NCBI GenBank assembly: GCA_032719365.1
Contig: CM064862.1
Span: forward strand, 86,602,503-86,666,502
Direction of reading: 5' to 3'
From: Prinsepia uniflora
Taxonomy: Eukaryota > Streptophyta > Magnoliopsida > Rosales > Rosaceae
DNA length: 64,000 nucleotides
Shown: piece after piece, positions 47,310 to 58,281 of the stretch
Layout: the number at the start of each line of letters is the position of its first letter
Position numbering within the stretch: position 1 is the stretch's first letter
The notes under the pieces: model-generated
Database searches by the model: none
Told to the model about the DNA's origin: nothing
What the model saw: only the letters and a program-made list of their open reading frames with translations
Made by a program: the position numbers and the translations under genes

Positions 47310-47636
47310 CCACTCGGAGATACAATGTCCGAGTGTCCGTTCAGGGATACAGCGTTCGAGTGTTCGCTCAGGGATACAACATCTGAGCACTAACCCCAGA
47401 AAAACCACTCGGGGATACAACATTCGAGTGCCTGCTCAGGGATACAACATCTGAGCACCAACTACATATAAACCACTCGAGGATACAACATCCGAGTGTC
47501 TGCTCAAAGATACAACATCTGAGTATTAACCACAAACAAATCACTCAGGGATACAACATCCAAGTGTTCGTTCAAGGATACAGCAACTGAATGTTAACCA
47601 CAAGAAAACCACTCGGGGATACAGCATCTGAGCGCA
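47310..47636. repeat. Array of about ten hairpins with covarying stems
   Basis: A conserved centre GGATACAACATC is flanked by stems that differ but pair. CACTCGG-CCGAGTG at 47310-47334, CACTCG-CGAGTG at 47405-47429 and 47473-47497. GCTCAG-CTGAGC at 47365-47387, TGCTCAG-CTGAGCA at 47432-47456, and shorter CTCA-TGAG (47502-47522) and TTCA-TGAA (47570-47590). One or two units are degenerate. Confidence 0.9.
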
Positions 47637-48321
47637 ATCCATACATAAGCAACACAGGAAAGAAGCCCAACTCTGCGTCCAAGTGAAAACCAACTCAAGA
47701 AATTAGTTTTAACTCGACGTCTGAGACAAACCAACAACTCATCAGCGATACACCTGAAGAGACTTGTCCATAACCACAACATTGAAAAAATATTGAAAAA
47801 ACATACGTTTATAGCAAATAACAATTTCTTATACCAAATCCATATTTCAAGATTCGGGCTTAAGCCCAACACACTTAAGCGAAACTTTTTGAACTATGTA
47901 TATAAAGCAGTCAATAATTTCTCGAGAATCATTACGTTGGCATTTCATAATCATATTCAAATTATTTCAACATAGATCCATTCCTGAAAGCCAAACTAAA
48001 TCTTCATTTGAAAATCCGGATCTAAACCAATCAAAATTTTTCATAAAACCTTGTAAAACGTGTACGCAAAATTATTTTAAAATTCAAAAATCATCAATAA
48101 TCATTTGAAAACCAAATTCAAATTGTTGTCACGTATATAGTACAATAACCTTGATTTCCATTCCAAATTAAACTCAAATTCCAAACTCGCTAGTTCCATA
48201 AAATTATCAAAATCATTTTAAAATCACAATCGAACCAACATCATATAAATCATGTAATAAAATAATTAAAATATGCTATACACAGGGCTCATATCTCAAG
48301 ACAAGATTATATAGTTCATAT

Positions 48322-48333
48322 GCTCTGATACCA
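48322..48333 (-). other. Primer-binding site, tRNA-iMet type
   Basis: The minus strand reads TGGTATCAGAGC, an exact match to the plant initiator-tRNA primer sequence. It sits three bases from TGAAAGGACATG, taken as the diverged LTR terminus of a minus-strand element. Confidence 0.75.
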
Positions 48334-48336
48334 AGT

Positions 48337-48642
48337 TGAAAGGACATGTTCTTAAGAATAATTTAATAATCAGATCCAGTCCTGCTCCCGTCTAACAAAA
48401 ATTTCAAAATTCCTAATATTCCTAAATTCCTAATTTAATAATATGAACCTTATTATTATTAACACATATTATGTTTAATTATGACCATGAAATAGTTACA
48501 ATAAATATGACAATGTGCATATTCGCTTTAGAGAAACCTCCTCACATATACCATACACATAACCAAAACCTTCTCTTATTACTTTCATAAAAATTCCATT
48601 TATCATAATTATTATTATAAATTTATGAATGCTCAAATATAA
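48337..48642 (-). mobile_element. Minus LTR, U5-side piece
   Basis: A diverged terminus is followed by CAGTCCTGCTCCCGTCTAAC, the minus-strand form of the conserved GAC-GGGAGCAGG block. The LTR is AT-rich and is interrupted at 48643 by a complete element; it resumes after 54692. Confidence 0.7.
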
Positions 48643-49621
48643 TGTAACGACCCGTCCCGAATTCCGGGATTAGATTAGTGACTAATCATGATTAGTGAGG
48701 TTAATCCGTGATTAGTTGGGAGAAATCGGACGAACGATGAAAAATGACCGTTTTGCCCCTAGTCGTGGGTAAAACGTTGACTTTTCATTCTGGCGGTCAA
48801 ATGGACTTTGGCAGATGACTGTGACGTAGTTCAGGACGTCACAAGTTCATAGACAGGTGGTACGTCTGATTCCGACATTCGAGGAAGAAGTTATGACGTT
48901 TAGAAGTTCAAGGGCATTTTAGTAATTTGGTTAAAAGGAGGTAAATAGTTGACTTTTGACCTGGGAGGTCTGATGGTCGAGGATCGTTACGTAGATTGGG
49001 TCGATACGAATTCATAGACAGGCGGCACGTCGAATTCGGACGTTCGACGGAGAAGTTATGGTTCACAGAAGTTTTGGGACACTATTGCACGATTTACGAA
49101 ACGAGGACTTTTGTCTTTAGTGTGGGCCCAGATATTTTAGGAAAGCCCAATGGATGAGTGACAAGTGTCACTCATCCATTACCCATTGAAATTGAATTCA
49201 TGCATCTGTTTCCCATTTCCTTCTTCATTTGACCATCCCACCCAAACCATTAAACCAGAGAACCCAAAACCATATTCCCCCTCCCCAGTCGTTTATGTGT
49301 GAGAACAGAGAGAGTGAAAGAGTTTGAGGCGGCTGCAGGGTGGCTCGCCATCGTGGACGGCGGTGGCACCCTAACCAGGTAAAACCCGAACCCATTCTCA
49401 GTTTTTATGATTCAAAAATTGGATTTAAATCTTTAGGGTATTAGAGGATGATTGGGGGGTGGTTACTGAGTCTTGTGAATGCCTAGGAATGGTGGTTGAC
49501 GGCAAGGGGATGGCTGAGCTACCCTGAGAATAGATGGAAAAACTGGATCGTGGTCAAGGCTTCGTACCAACGGGTTTTAGGGCTTGTTTCTTTGTCCTTT
49601 TATTATGGTTAGGTCCTGACA
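48643..49621 (+). mobile_element. 5' LTR, 979 bp, internally deleted
   Basis: It matches the first 983 bp or so of the 3' LTR closely, up to TATGGTTAGGTCC. It then jumps to the terminal TGACA. The missing 1,887 bp correspond to 52796-54682 and are bounded by GGTCC in the long copy. The deleted part includes the whole inverted-repeat cassette. The palindrome at 49151-49178 is retained. Confidence 0.9.
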
Positions 49622-49623
49622 GG

Positions 49624-49635
49624 TGGTATCAGAGC
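49624..49635 (+). other. Primer-binding site, tRNA-iMet
   Basis: TGGTATCAGAGC lies two bases after the LTR end, the standard initiator tRNA-Met primer site. Further GGTGGTATCAGAGC-like copies follow near 49679 and 49758, forming a small repeat of about 60-80 bp. Confidence 0.95.
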
Positions 49636-51812
49636 ATGGTTGGCTCATAGGATACTCAGGACGCTCTGATACTAACAGGTGGTATCAGAGCTCGGACAAC
49701 TCGTAGGATACCTAGGGAACTCTGATAACAAATGGTGCTCTGATACTGATAGGTGGTATCATAGCATAGGTTTGCTCATGTTACTCTGAGTATCGGAGCG
49801 GGTTTTGCTCTCTAAGCTTAAGTCGAGGATGTGATGTCTCAATGGGCTACTGTTCGTCATCAACCTGATAGTTAGGATGCTAGTACGATAGTTATTAGGA
49901 TTAAATCGTGGATCGTTTTGGTTCGGTATTTGATGCTGGGGTTGCCATAAGTTCTGTCGTGGTTGACAGTGTGGGAACCTACAAAAGGATTAACATAACG
50001 ACACTTTAGAATTTTGATCGTGAGGCGGTTAATCGGGATCGTCTTTCACGTGCTTTAGTATCAGTTTGACGACTGATTAGGAGTTGTGACCATTAGATGG
50101 TCGGATTTTGTTGACTTAGGTGGCTATGCTGCTGGCTGCAGCCGGGTTCGAGGAACCCTAGTAGAACTAACCGTAGGATTGGATTGACTTCCATACGATG
50201 TCGGGACCGCGGGGTCGGTTAGATAGTGGATTGTACTGCCTTCTGCAATTAGGTTCGGAGGAACCCTAGGTAGTGATCGTGGAACCTTAAGGTAGGGTGT
50301 ATGGTTCGGAAAGATGAGTTAGCGAGTGGTTTGACTATGACGACTTTTCGGGGTCGAGACCGTCGGTCGGTCTACTCATGTCAGCTTTAGCGACTGGACT
50401 GCACTCTGCAGTCGAGGTTGTAGTAATTGGTTAGACTTAGTTAGTTGTCGTACAACTTTTGTCGTGATGGACAGTTGGTGCAACTAAGGTCATGGACGAC
50501 CTGGTAGACGACATGGGTCGAGTCGAGTGACGTTTGGTTAGAGTTTGGTTGGACAGGTTACTAGGGTTGGTACGTGTCGATGGAATCCCAGAGTGGGGAT
50601 ACAGAGTAGTTATTATGTGTGATTGATTCCGTTGGATGCAGAGTCTCGATCGCGAGGTCTGGTGGTTAGGTCTGCACGAGTCTGTGGCAGGCACTACTAC
50701 CGAAAGTGGTTGTAGTTACGGTTGTTGGGAATCGGGGGACGTTCGGGGAACGTTTCCTTTTCTCGTCTGAGATGTCGGGTAGATTGTACCCATAGTTGTT
50801 GGGTACGAGGGAGGCAGAGTTTCTCCCATTCGAGCAGAGGTACGAGGTCATCGCTCGGTATGAGCGGAGATCCAGGGTTTTCTGATTCGCACACTGTGTG
50901 TGCTAGTGCTGATGCAGATGCTGGTGCTGGTGATAGTGATGGTACTGGTGCTGGTGCTGGTGCCGATAATTGTGATGCCGATGAGTCACGAGTCGGGATG
51001 TGACTCCATCGAGATGGGCATATGTTCGGTATCTGTGGTCCGAGAGTGGATCACGGATAATGATGGACTGGATTAGATCCAGCAGTAGTTGAGATGTGAG
51101 GATCGAGTACTATCGTGGGATTTAGCGACCAATTGGTCAGATATGATAGTATGCAAGGATTTGACTGCAGATCACAGTAGGAGTCTGTTGTGACTCTTCA
51201 GTCGAGCGGTACATCAGGTTAGGACGAATTGACATCCTTTTGGATGTTCGTAAGCGGTAGTCACGAACACGTGATTGATGTCCGAGTGTATTGTTTCCAA
51301 TCTGGTTGGGACTTCGAAATCGAGAGAGGTTGTGTTTGAGATGACGAAAAGAGTGCGGGTTTTCCACATTGGTAAGGGGTTTTCTGAAGTAGGTGAAAGA
51401 GACTTCTCGTTTTCTGCCCTTTAGTAGATAGTGTTGGATGCCTGAGAATGACATTGGATGAACTTTGATGTCATCATCTTGGATTCTCCTTGATTCTTCC
51501 CTAGATGGGATGACAAGGGGTGATGTGACAGCTAACTGTTCAAAGAGGGTGAAAGGACCGAACACCTAGGTTGTGGGTCAAATTTGAGTTGATTATTTCT
51601 CATGTAACAATGAAGTATGGACTGAGGTGATTGTGATGTGACAGTGGGTTCTTGAGGTGAGTGATTGAGGTCTGATAATCATTAAGGGTGAATTTCCTTG
51701 CTGATTATGCTAAGCTAGGAGCAGAGAAAATTAATTGATGCAGGGATGAAATTAATTAAGGAGGGAAGGTCGGTTGAAATTTCGAGGACGAAATTAATTA
51801 AGGAAGGAAGGT
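49636..51812 (+). mobile_element. Non-coding internal region with repeated primer-site words
   Basis: The first 170 bp repeat CTCTGATA and GGTGGTATCA phrases. The remainder is G-rich on the sense strand and has no frame with retroelement motifs; the open stretches on either strand are short and unconserved. GCTGGTGCTGGTG-type repeats occur near 50920-50970. It ends in GAGGACGAAATTAATTAAGG and AAGGAAGG, a purine tract beside the 3' LTR. A related internal region lies at 12247-14278. Confidence 0.8.
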
Positions 51813-54687
51813 TGTAACAACCCATCCCTAATTTCGAGATTAGATTAGTGACTAATCATGATTAGTGAGGTTAATTCATGATTAGTTGGGCGAAATCGGA
51901 CGAACGATGCAAAATGACCGTTTTGCCCCTATTCGTGGGTAAAACGTTGACTTTTCATTCTGGCAGTCAAATGGACTTTTTTCCATAACTGTGACGTAGT
52001 TCGGGACGTCACGAGTTCATAGACAGGTGGTACGTCCGATTCCGACATTCGAGGAAGAAGTTATGATATTCGGAAGTTCAAGGGCATTTCGGTAATTTGG
52101 TTAAAAGGAGGCAAATAGTTGACTTTTGACCTCGGAGGTCCGATGGCCGAGGGCCGAGGACCATTACGTAGATCGGATCGATACAAATTCATAGACAGGC
52201 GGCACGTCGAATTCGGACGTTCGACGGAGAAGTTACGGTTCACGGAAGTTTCGGGGCACTATTGCACGATTTACGAAACAAGGACTTTTGTCTTTAGTGT
52301 GGGCCCAGATATTTTAGGAAGGCCCAATGGATGAGTGAAAAGTGTCACTCATCCATTGCTCATTGAAATTGAATTCATGCATCTGTTTCCCATTTCCTTC
52401 TTCATTCGACCATCCCACCCAAACCATTAAACTAGAGAACCCAAAACTATATTCCCCCTCCCCAGTCATTTATGTGTGAGGACAGAGAGAGAGAGAAGGA
52501 GTTTGAGGAGGCTGCAAGGCGGCTCGCCGTCGTGGGCAGCGGTGGCACCCCAACCAGGTAAAACCCAAACCCATTCTCGGTTTTTATGATTCAAAAATTG
52601 GATTTAAATCTTTAGGGTGTTAGAGGATGATTGGGGGGTGGTTACTGAGTCTTGTGGACGCCTAGGAATGGTGGTTGACGGCAGAGGGATGGCTGAGCCA
52701 CCCTGGGAATAGATGGAAAAACTGGACCGTGGTCAAGGCTTCGAACCAACGGGTTTTAGGGCTTGTTTCTTCGTCCTTTTACTATGGTTAGGTCCCTAGA
52801 ATTTAGGTAGGAAGATTGGGATTGAATAGGGATTGAAATGGGTTGAAAAATGGGAGGAAAAACACCGAACTGGTCACGTTATTCCGGTCCGGTTCGAACC
52901 AGGTGGGCTGGCTGGTTCACGCGTGGAAGCAGGAACCACTTCTAACGGCGAGTGGTTCCTACGCCCAACCACTTCAAGCGGCACGTGTGGGCACATGGCC
53001 CACTTTCTGGGGAAGTGTTCAACACATGAAATCGTCTTTTCGATGTAACGAACATTTTGGGACTGGTGTCGTGTCGATCGGACATCGTTTCGATAGGTTT
53101 CGGGATGTCCGAATGTTTAGGATCGAGTTTAAAAATAGTTAAAAATTCGGGAAAATTACGGGGCTTTAGTAAAAGGTTGATAAGGTACTTAATAACCCTC
53201 TGAAGTGATTTGGACAGGTTTGGGAGTCCCGGTGATGGTGATTGGCTCAAGAGAGCCGAATGGCATGCGTATCGAGGCGGCAGCTCAGACGGTCTGTGAG
53301 TGGACCTTGTTTCCTAAATTGGTGCATGCATAAATGTTTATTATATGTTTTAATACTTGTTTTGTGATGCCATGAGTGCATTTGTGTGTGGTTACGTATT
53401 GGCACGTATTTCGAGGTTTCGGCCTTATACGGTGCCTATAAGGGTCTGTGTTTCTACGTTGATTTAAATGAAATGGTTTTGGACTTCAAAAGGATAAACT
53501 CCGGCATGAGACCCATTTGGTTTTGCCTCGGGCATATGTCTCTTTTGATGACCTACGGGTCTGAATCGTGGTCGCGGCGAGTGCTATGTGCACGGCGACG
53601 GACGATACGACGCTCGCCTCCAGACTGGGAAGTGTTCCTTCCGGAGAGGTCACGATGCATGATCCGTTATCGAGCAGCCGAGGGAGGCTCGACTTCGAAG
53701 TGCAGACAGTTCAGGATATCGATCGGTGATGGGTGTACCATGATTTTGCGGCGGTCGCGTCGGTTGATTCGTTCATGGCGACATACCAGGATTGAGGGCG
53801 ATCCTGGACGGATGGTTGCACACATCACTACAATCGGAGCCATGACTGACCCTGAGATATCTAGCACGATGCCCAGTTGAGTCATGTGTTCGGGCACGAG
53901 ACCCAGTTACGTTACATTTATGTTTTCGGGTCGGGGACCCTAAATGGATTTCCAGGTGCATGACGGTTTATGGGGACCGGCATGAACCCTTAAAAGGTTT
54001 TTATGGCTTATGACTGTTTATGGGGAGGGTCTTTGGCCTGGGTTGACCCCGGAGTAGTCACGGAGCACTAACTGAGTGAAGTCGCCCCCGTTGGGTACCT
54101 TACTCTCAGGAGGTTTTGGATTATAACCTCAGGGAGGGTTATTGGTCTACGAACATTGACCTGGGTGGACCCTGAGAGACTTGGGCTTGAGACCCTGGGT
54201 AGCACGCGCGTAGATTTAGAAACTATGATGGGATTGGTTATGTGATTTATATGTATACGCTATATGTTATATGATATGTGATGTGTACTGGTTTTGGGCT
54301 GAGTTCCACATGGATTTGGGCAGTGGCCCATATGGTTGGTTTCTTTATGATTTGGGCTTAGTTCCCACATAAGGTTTTTTTGGATAAATGGTTTTCGAAT
54401 GCATGCATGCTTTTTAGTGAAGGGTACAAATGTTTTTCTTACGAAAATGTTTTTATAAATCTTTGTTTTGTCCACTCACAGCTTTTAAATGTTTTAACTG
54501 CCCTTCAAGTTGATCACGAATGTAGACTGTAGCAGAGACCGAGATATCACATACCTCCTCTGGATTCTGGCGTACTCTGAAGCACGAGAGGGCTAAGGTT
54601 GGAATTTTCTCTTGTCTGACACTCCGTGTCAGACGGGATCAGGGTCGTCCCGCGTTAATTCTGGGGGGATTGGGACGGGTCCTGACA
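51813..54687 (+). mobile_element. 3' LTR, 2,875 bp
   Basis: It runs from TGTAACAACCCATCCC to GGGACGGGTCCTGACA. The cassette is bounded by perfect 12-bp complements, CTGTGAGTGGAC (53294-53305) and GTCCACTCACAG (54470-54481). Near the end, GTCTGACAC-TCC-GTGTCAGAC (54614-54634) is a 9-bp hairpin with a 3-nt loop. Donor-like CCAG-GTAAAA is at about 52557-52562. Because the 5' LTR is much shorter, the deletion happened after insertion or by uneven copying. Confidence 0.93.
54614..54634. other. U5 hairpin near the LTR end
   Basis: GTCTGACAC, loop TCC, GTGTCAGAC. A homologous hairpin with a GAA loop lies at 60997-61017 in the minus LTR. It precedes the conserved GGGA(G/T)CAGG word and may act in RNA 3'-end formation; that role is inferred. 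Confidence 0.8.
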
Positions 54688-54692
54688 TATAA

Positions 54693-55630
54693 TCATAGTC
54701 AAGTCCTTGACATAAAAAATATACAACAATATAATCACATGCATCATACTTTTTAACCGTATCCTTAAATATTCATCCTTTCAACATATTTCCAATTCAT
54801 CATAATTCTTCGTTCTATTTCATTAGAGACTCAAAATAACCTTACATTAATATTCCTCAATTTTCAGGATTTAATCAAGAATTTTAAATAACACATAACA
54901 CTTCGAACAATCAGAACTGTCCCAAAACGGTGTCCGATTGTCTCAAAAATTATATCAATATGTTCGTAAGATTGTGTAGAACAGAAGTCATGTTGATCGC
55001 ACCCCCAAGAGACACTGCACATGCCCTCACGTGCTGTCGTTGCCCTCTGTGAGTGGCCTCCACACACCCGCGACCACAGTTGCAGGCGTACTAGCCCCAG
55101 TCTTCTAGTTGGGTCTGCAACTCGGGTTGCCCGACCCGATGATCTGACCCGACTCGTAATCCCTCATTTTACGACCAATTCTTTTGTTCTTTACATTAAT
55201 TTAGATCATTTTGAACCCAGGAGCATCTTTATGACCATATAACCAATTAAATCACAGTAGAAATTAGAAAAGCTTACCTTTAGGTTCGGCCAGGGTTCCA
55301 GTGTCCAACTTGTGGCTTCCTCACGTTCCAAACCGTGAAGATTTGGCTATTCATAATCGCCTGAACTCAAAGAGGGTGATAATGAGTTCTGTTTCAAGAT
55401 TGGATGTCCCAAAATGGACTTAACACCTTATTGATCACATTTTAAGTTTCTCGGGTTTAGGTTTTAGGTTCTTCCCAGACCTCCATTCTTCCCCACTTCT
55501 CTTTCTTATTCCTTTCCTCTTCAACTCTCCCTTTCTTTCTCTGTTTCTTGGTGGTTTTTCCTTCTCTTCTCCATTTCCCTTGCTTGTTTCTTGATTCGAC
55601 TCCTTTCCCCCCAAACACACCTTGCCCACA
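54693..55630 (-). mobile_element. Continuation of the interrupted minus LTR
   Basis: Blocks such as CGAACAATCAGAACTGTCCC, ATGTTCGTAAGATTGTGTAG and ACAGAAGTCATGTTGATCGC match the complete minus LTR near 40380-40470. The region becomes pyrimidine-rich toward 55620. Its terminus is not found before the microsatellite; the end is probably further right, near 56440, after the MITE. Confidence 0.65.
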
Positions 55631-55749
<119 letters not shown>

Positions 55750-56297
55750 AGGGTGGCAATTTTTGACACGACTCGATACACAACTCGAAATCCGCACGAA
55801 ATTTAGCCTGGTCAACCTGCACGATTAAAATTCCGGGTCATTTTCGGATCAACCCGTTATGACCCGTTTAATAAACAGGTGGGTTTCGGGTCAACCTGTT
55901 AACCCATATATTGACTTATTAACTCGTTTAATAAATTGGTAGATTTCGGGTTAACAGGTTAACCCGTATATTGGCATATATATTGACCCATTTAATAAAC
56001 GTGTCATTACTAACTCATATATCTACCATTTACCTACCTAAATACCTATTAAATCTTATAATTTAAATAAATTAAATATGTTAAACGGGTCAAACGGGTC
56101 ATAGATTAATTGGGTTTTGAGTACAACCTGTTTATTAAATGAGTTACACGGGTTACGCGGATCATTAATAGGTCGGGTTCGGGTTGGACATTTTTGACAC
56201 GATTATTAAACGGGTAGGATTCGGGTTGGGTATAAATGGGTAAAACAGAGTTCATGACACGACACAAACTCTATACAACATGACCCATTGCCACCCT
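55750..56297. mobile_element. hAT-like MITE
   Basis: The left end AGGGTGGCAAT and the right end ATTGCCACCCT are exact 11-bp inverted repeats 548 bp apart. Subterminal GACACGAC words and many repeats of AACCCGT and TTTAATAAACGGGT fill the interior. These are hallmarks of the widespread plant hAT-type MITEs with GGGTGGCAA termini. It encodes nothing. The flanks are AC repeats on both sides, so an 8-bp target duplication cannot be told from the microsatellite. Confidence 0.9.
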
Positions 56298-56476
56298 ACA
56301 CACACTCTCTCTCTCTCTCTTATTTATAATAGGCTAAGTCGGTGGAAATAAAAAGGAGGCAAAACTCAAATAAATTTCCAAATGATCCTACGCCCTTCTA
56401 GCAAATTACCAAAATTCCCTTTCACTCAAAATCACCAAAATACCCTTTCACTCAAAATCACCAAATTCCCTTTCAC
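56298..56476 (-). mobile_element. Minus LTR tail and short repeats
   Basis: After (CT)n, the block GGCTAAGTCGGTGG and the phrase CCCTTCTAGCAAATTACC resemble the solo LTR near 59665 and 59733. CCCTTTCACTCAAAATCACCA then repeats about three times with 20-25-bp spacing. The repeat runs directly into a Cwf21-like fragment. Confidence 0.5.
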
Positions 56477-56479
56477 TGA

Positions 56480-56890
56480 AAAAGATGGTCTGGGACCAAT
56501 GGCTACATTCAAACCAATAAGTTATTCATCAAATCGAAGATCGAAAAGCCCTCCGACTCCTCCAGAGGTTTTGAAGACGACCAAGGCATGGCCTGCGTCA
56601 CAAAGAAGCCCAACAGAGACATCCTCGAGCATGACCATAAGCGCCAGATTGAGCTCAAGCTCATGATGCTCGAAGATAACCTAACTGATAAAGGTTTTAC
56701 AAAGGCTAAAATCACCAAGAAGCTCGAGGAGGCTCGCATGACTCTCGAAGCCGCCACTACCTCTGAGGATCTCGGTGGCCCACCGCCATTGCACCCACTG
56801 GTGGTCCCACTGCCATTGCACTCACTAGTAGTCCCATCTAATCCCCTATCTCTACCTCTCCACTGCTTTGGCATTTCAGGCTCAGATTAG
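56480..56890 (+). pseudogene. Cwf21-domain splicing-factor gene fragment (CWC21/SRRM2 family)
   Basis: The frame containing 56588 reads SGTNGYIQTNKLFIK, later SRGFEDDQGMACVTKKPN, then RDILEHDHKRQIELKLMMLE, DNLTDKGFT and KKLEEARMTLEAA. This order is that of plant Cwf21-domain proteins, spliceosome-associated factors related to yeast Cwc21 and human SRRM2. Known family members begin with a short MYNGIGLQTPRG segment; here a TGA at 56477-56479 sits just before the match and no such start is present. The C-terminal part becomes a proline/leucine repeat (PLHPLVVPLPLHSLVV) and ends at 56888-56890. Probably a truncated, possibly retrotransposed or captured copy. Confidence 0.75.
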
Positions 56891-57540
56891 TCCGTGGAAG
56901 ATCAGCTAAGGCCAGGGGCAAAAAGATCGTGTCCAGATCCGGATCTTCCAGGTCCGAACCCGGGAGGCCTCTCACGACACTAACGCTAGGAGCCACGGGT
57001 TTTGATGAGTTTTTCTGGATCGTGTAGTCAAAATTGAAGATCATTGCACGGACTGTATCATTGAGTTTGATGAGCGATTTGATGCGTGAGACCGGATAAC
57101 GGCAGTGGATTCCAACGCGAAGATGAAGTCTCTCTAGCCAGTCTTTGATTCTGGGTGTTCTCGGGGCCTGGGAGATTTGAGAATTCTTCGTGGGGCGAAT
57201 AGTGAGGTGAATTGATGATGGTTGGCCTGAGGAGATTTGAGGGTGAATTGATCGTGGTTGGTGTGAATTCTCTAACCTATTTTTTTTTTTTTCTTGTTTT
57301 GTATTTTGTAAAGGAAGTTTTCTACTAATTTTTTTTTGCAATTTTATTTTTTTAAGGGAAATTTTTTATTATTTTTTTAATTATATTCAATTTCAATATT
57401 TCTTTTTTATTTACCTGGGGTCGAATTCAATATGAAAAAAGGACCGCATAAGTGCCCAAATGGCATCTTACAGATTTTTTTTAACAAATTGTTAATTATA
57501 AGTACGATGTTGTGTTTTAATAATTTAAGTACCTAAAATT
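56891..57540. other. Downstream flank of the gene fragment
   Basis: The first 350 bp have balanced composition and a minus-strand open frame without any family I recognise. After 57280 the sequence becomes T-rich. No LTR block, RNA gene or terminal repeat was found. Confidence 0.4.
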
Positions 57541-58281
57541 CAATTTTCATAGTTAAGGTATGAATTTAAAATGATTCTTATATTTAATTTAACTCTTATA
57601 ATATATATGAGATTAAAGTTTCAAAGTTCAATTTTTTTTCTTTTCAATATTTCGAGGTTTGAGTTTGAAATTATAATATTCGTATGCACTCTAGCGTTTT
57701 ATATTATAAGTTGGAGAAATAATTTTCAATTTTTTCCCTCTCTAAATATGGTTGTTTTATGGAAAATCTAATGCGAATTCTCACAATATGAGATTGGAGT
57801 TCCAAAATTCATTTTTTTCCCTAAAAAATTTCGAGTTTGGATTTTTGAATATGAGGTCCATATGAACTCTAAAGCTTGTTATTACGAACTGGAGAAACAA
57901 TTTTGAATTTGTTTTTCTATGGTAAATTGATGTGAACTCTCAACATGAGATTAGGGTTTCAAATTCAATTTTTTTTTTTCAAAATTTTGAGGTTTTTTTT
58001 TTTTTTAGAATTATAAGATTAATATGAACATTAGCGACTCATACCAAGGATTGGAGAAAAAAAAATTTCTCCATTTTATATTTGGTTTTTCTATGGTAAG
58101 GTTGACGTGAATTCTCACAATATGAGATTAGGCTTTCAAAATTCAATATGTTTTTTTCAAAATTTTGAGTTTGAATTTTGTAATTACAAAGTTCATATGA
58201 ATTCTAGCATTTGATGCTATAAATTGGAGAATTTTTTTTTATTCTTTTCCATTTTGAGTTTGTTTTTTTTATAGTAAGGTT
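57540..58281 (+). repeat. Left arm of opposed repeats of about 160-180 bp
   Basis: Anchor words of the type GAGATTAGGGTTTCAAA start near 57609, 57790, 57947 and 58124. Each is followed by a T-run, then TTGAGTTTG, CATATGAACTCTAG, ATTGGAGAA and TTTCTATGGTAAGG in the same order. Spacing is 181, 157 and 177 bp. Units are strongly diverged. The array continues after a solo LTR at 59995. Confidence 0.8.

Larger units (their letters stand above)
46737..48336 (-). mobile_element. Minus-strand retroelement segment with hairpin array and primer site
   Basis: No open gene is visible. The right end carries the complement of TGGTATCAGAGC (48322-48333), followed within three bases by an LTR-like start. 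This is therefore the leader of a minus element. Yet GTCCACTCATC (47155-47165), GGGCTTAAGCCC (47856-47867) and the hairpin array also occur in LTR cassettes, so part of it may be LTR-derived. The left end abuts a plus LTR terminus. Confidence 0.55.
48643..54687 (+). mobile_element. Complete non-autonomous LTR retrotransposon, target duplication TATAA
   Basis: All structural parts are present: 5' LTR 48643-49621, primer site 49624-49635, internal region, purine tract before 51813, and 3' LTR 51813-54687. TATAA flanks the whole unit at 48638-48642 and 54688-54692. At 6,045 bp it is the only undisputed full element in the window. It encodes no recognisable gag or pol, so it depends on proteins supplied in trans if it moves at all. 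The related chromovirus LTRs suggest the donor. Confidence 0.95.

Noticed and set aside
47310..47636. Cluster of tRNA genes
   Set aside because: The hairpins are 22-25 nt with no cloverleaf, no A or B box pair and no CCA-adjacent acceptor stem.
56838..57341. 167-codon minus-strand frame
   Set aside because: It overlaps the Cwf21 fragment on the other strand and begins in a poly-A/T stretch. No family was recognised, and no splice or promoter context supports it.
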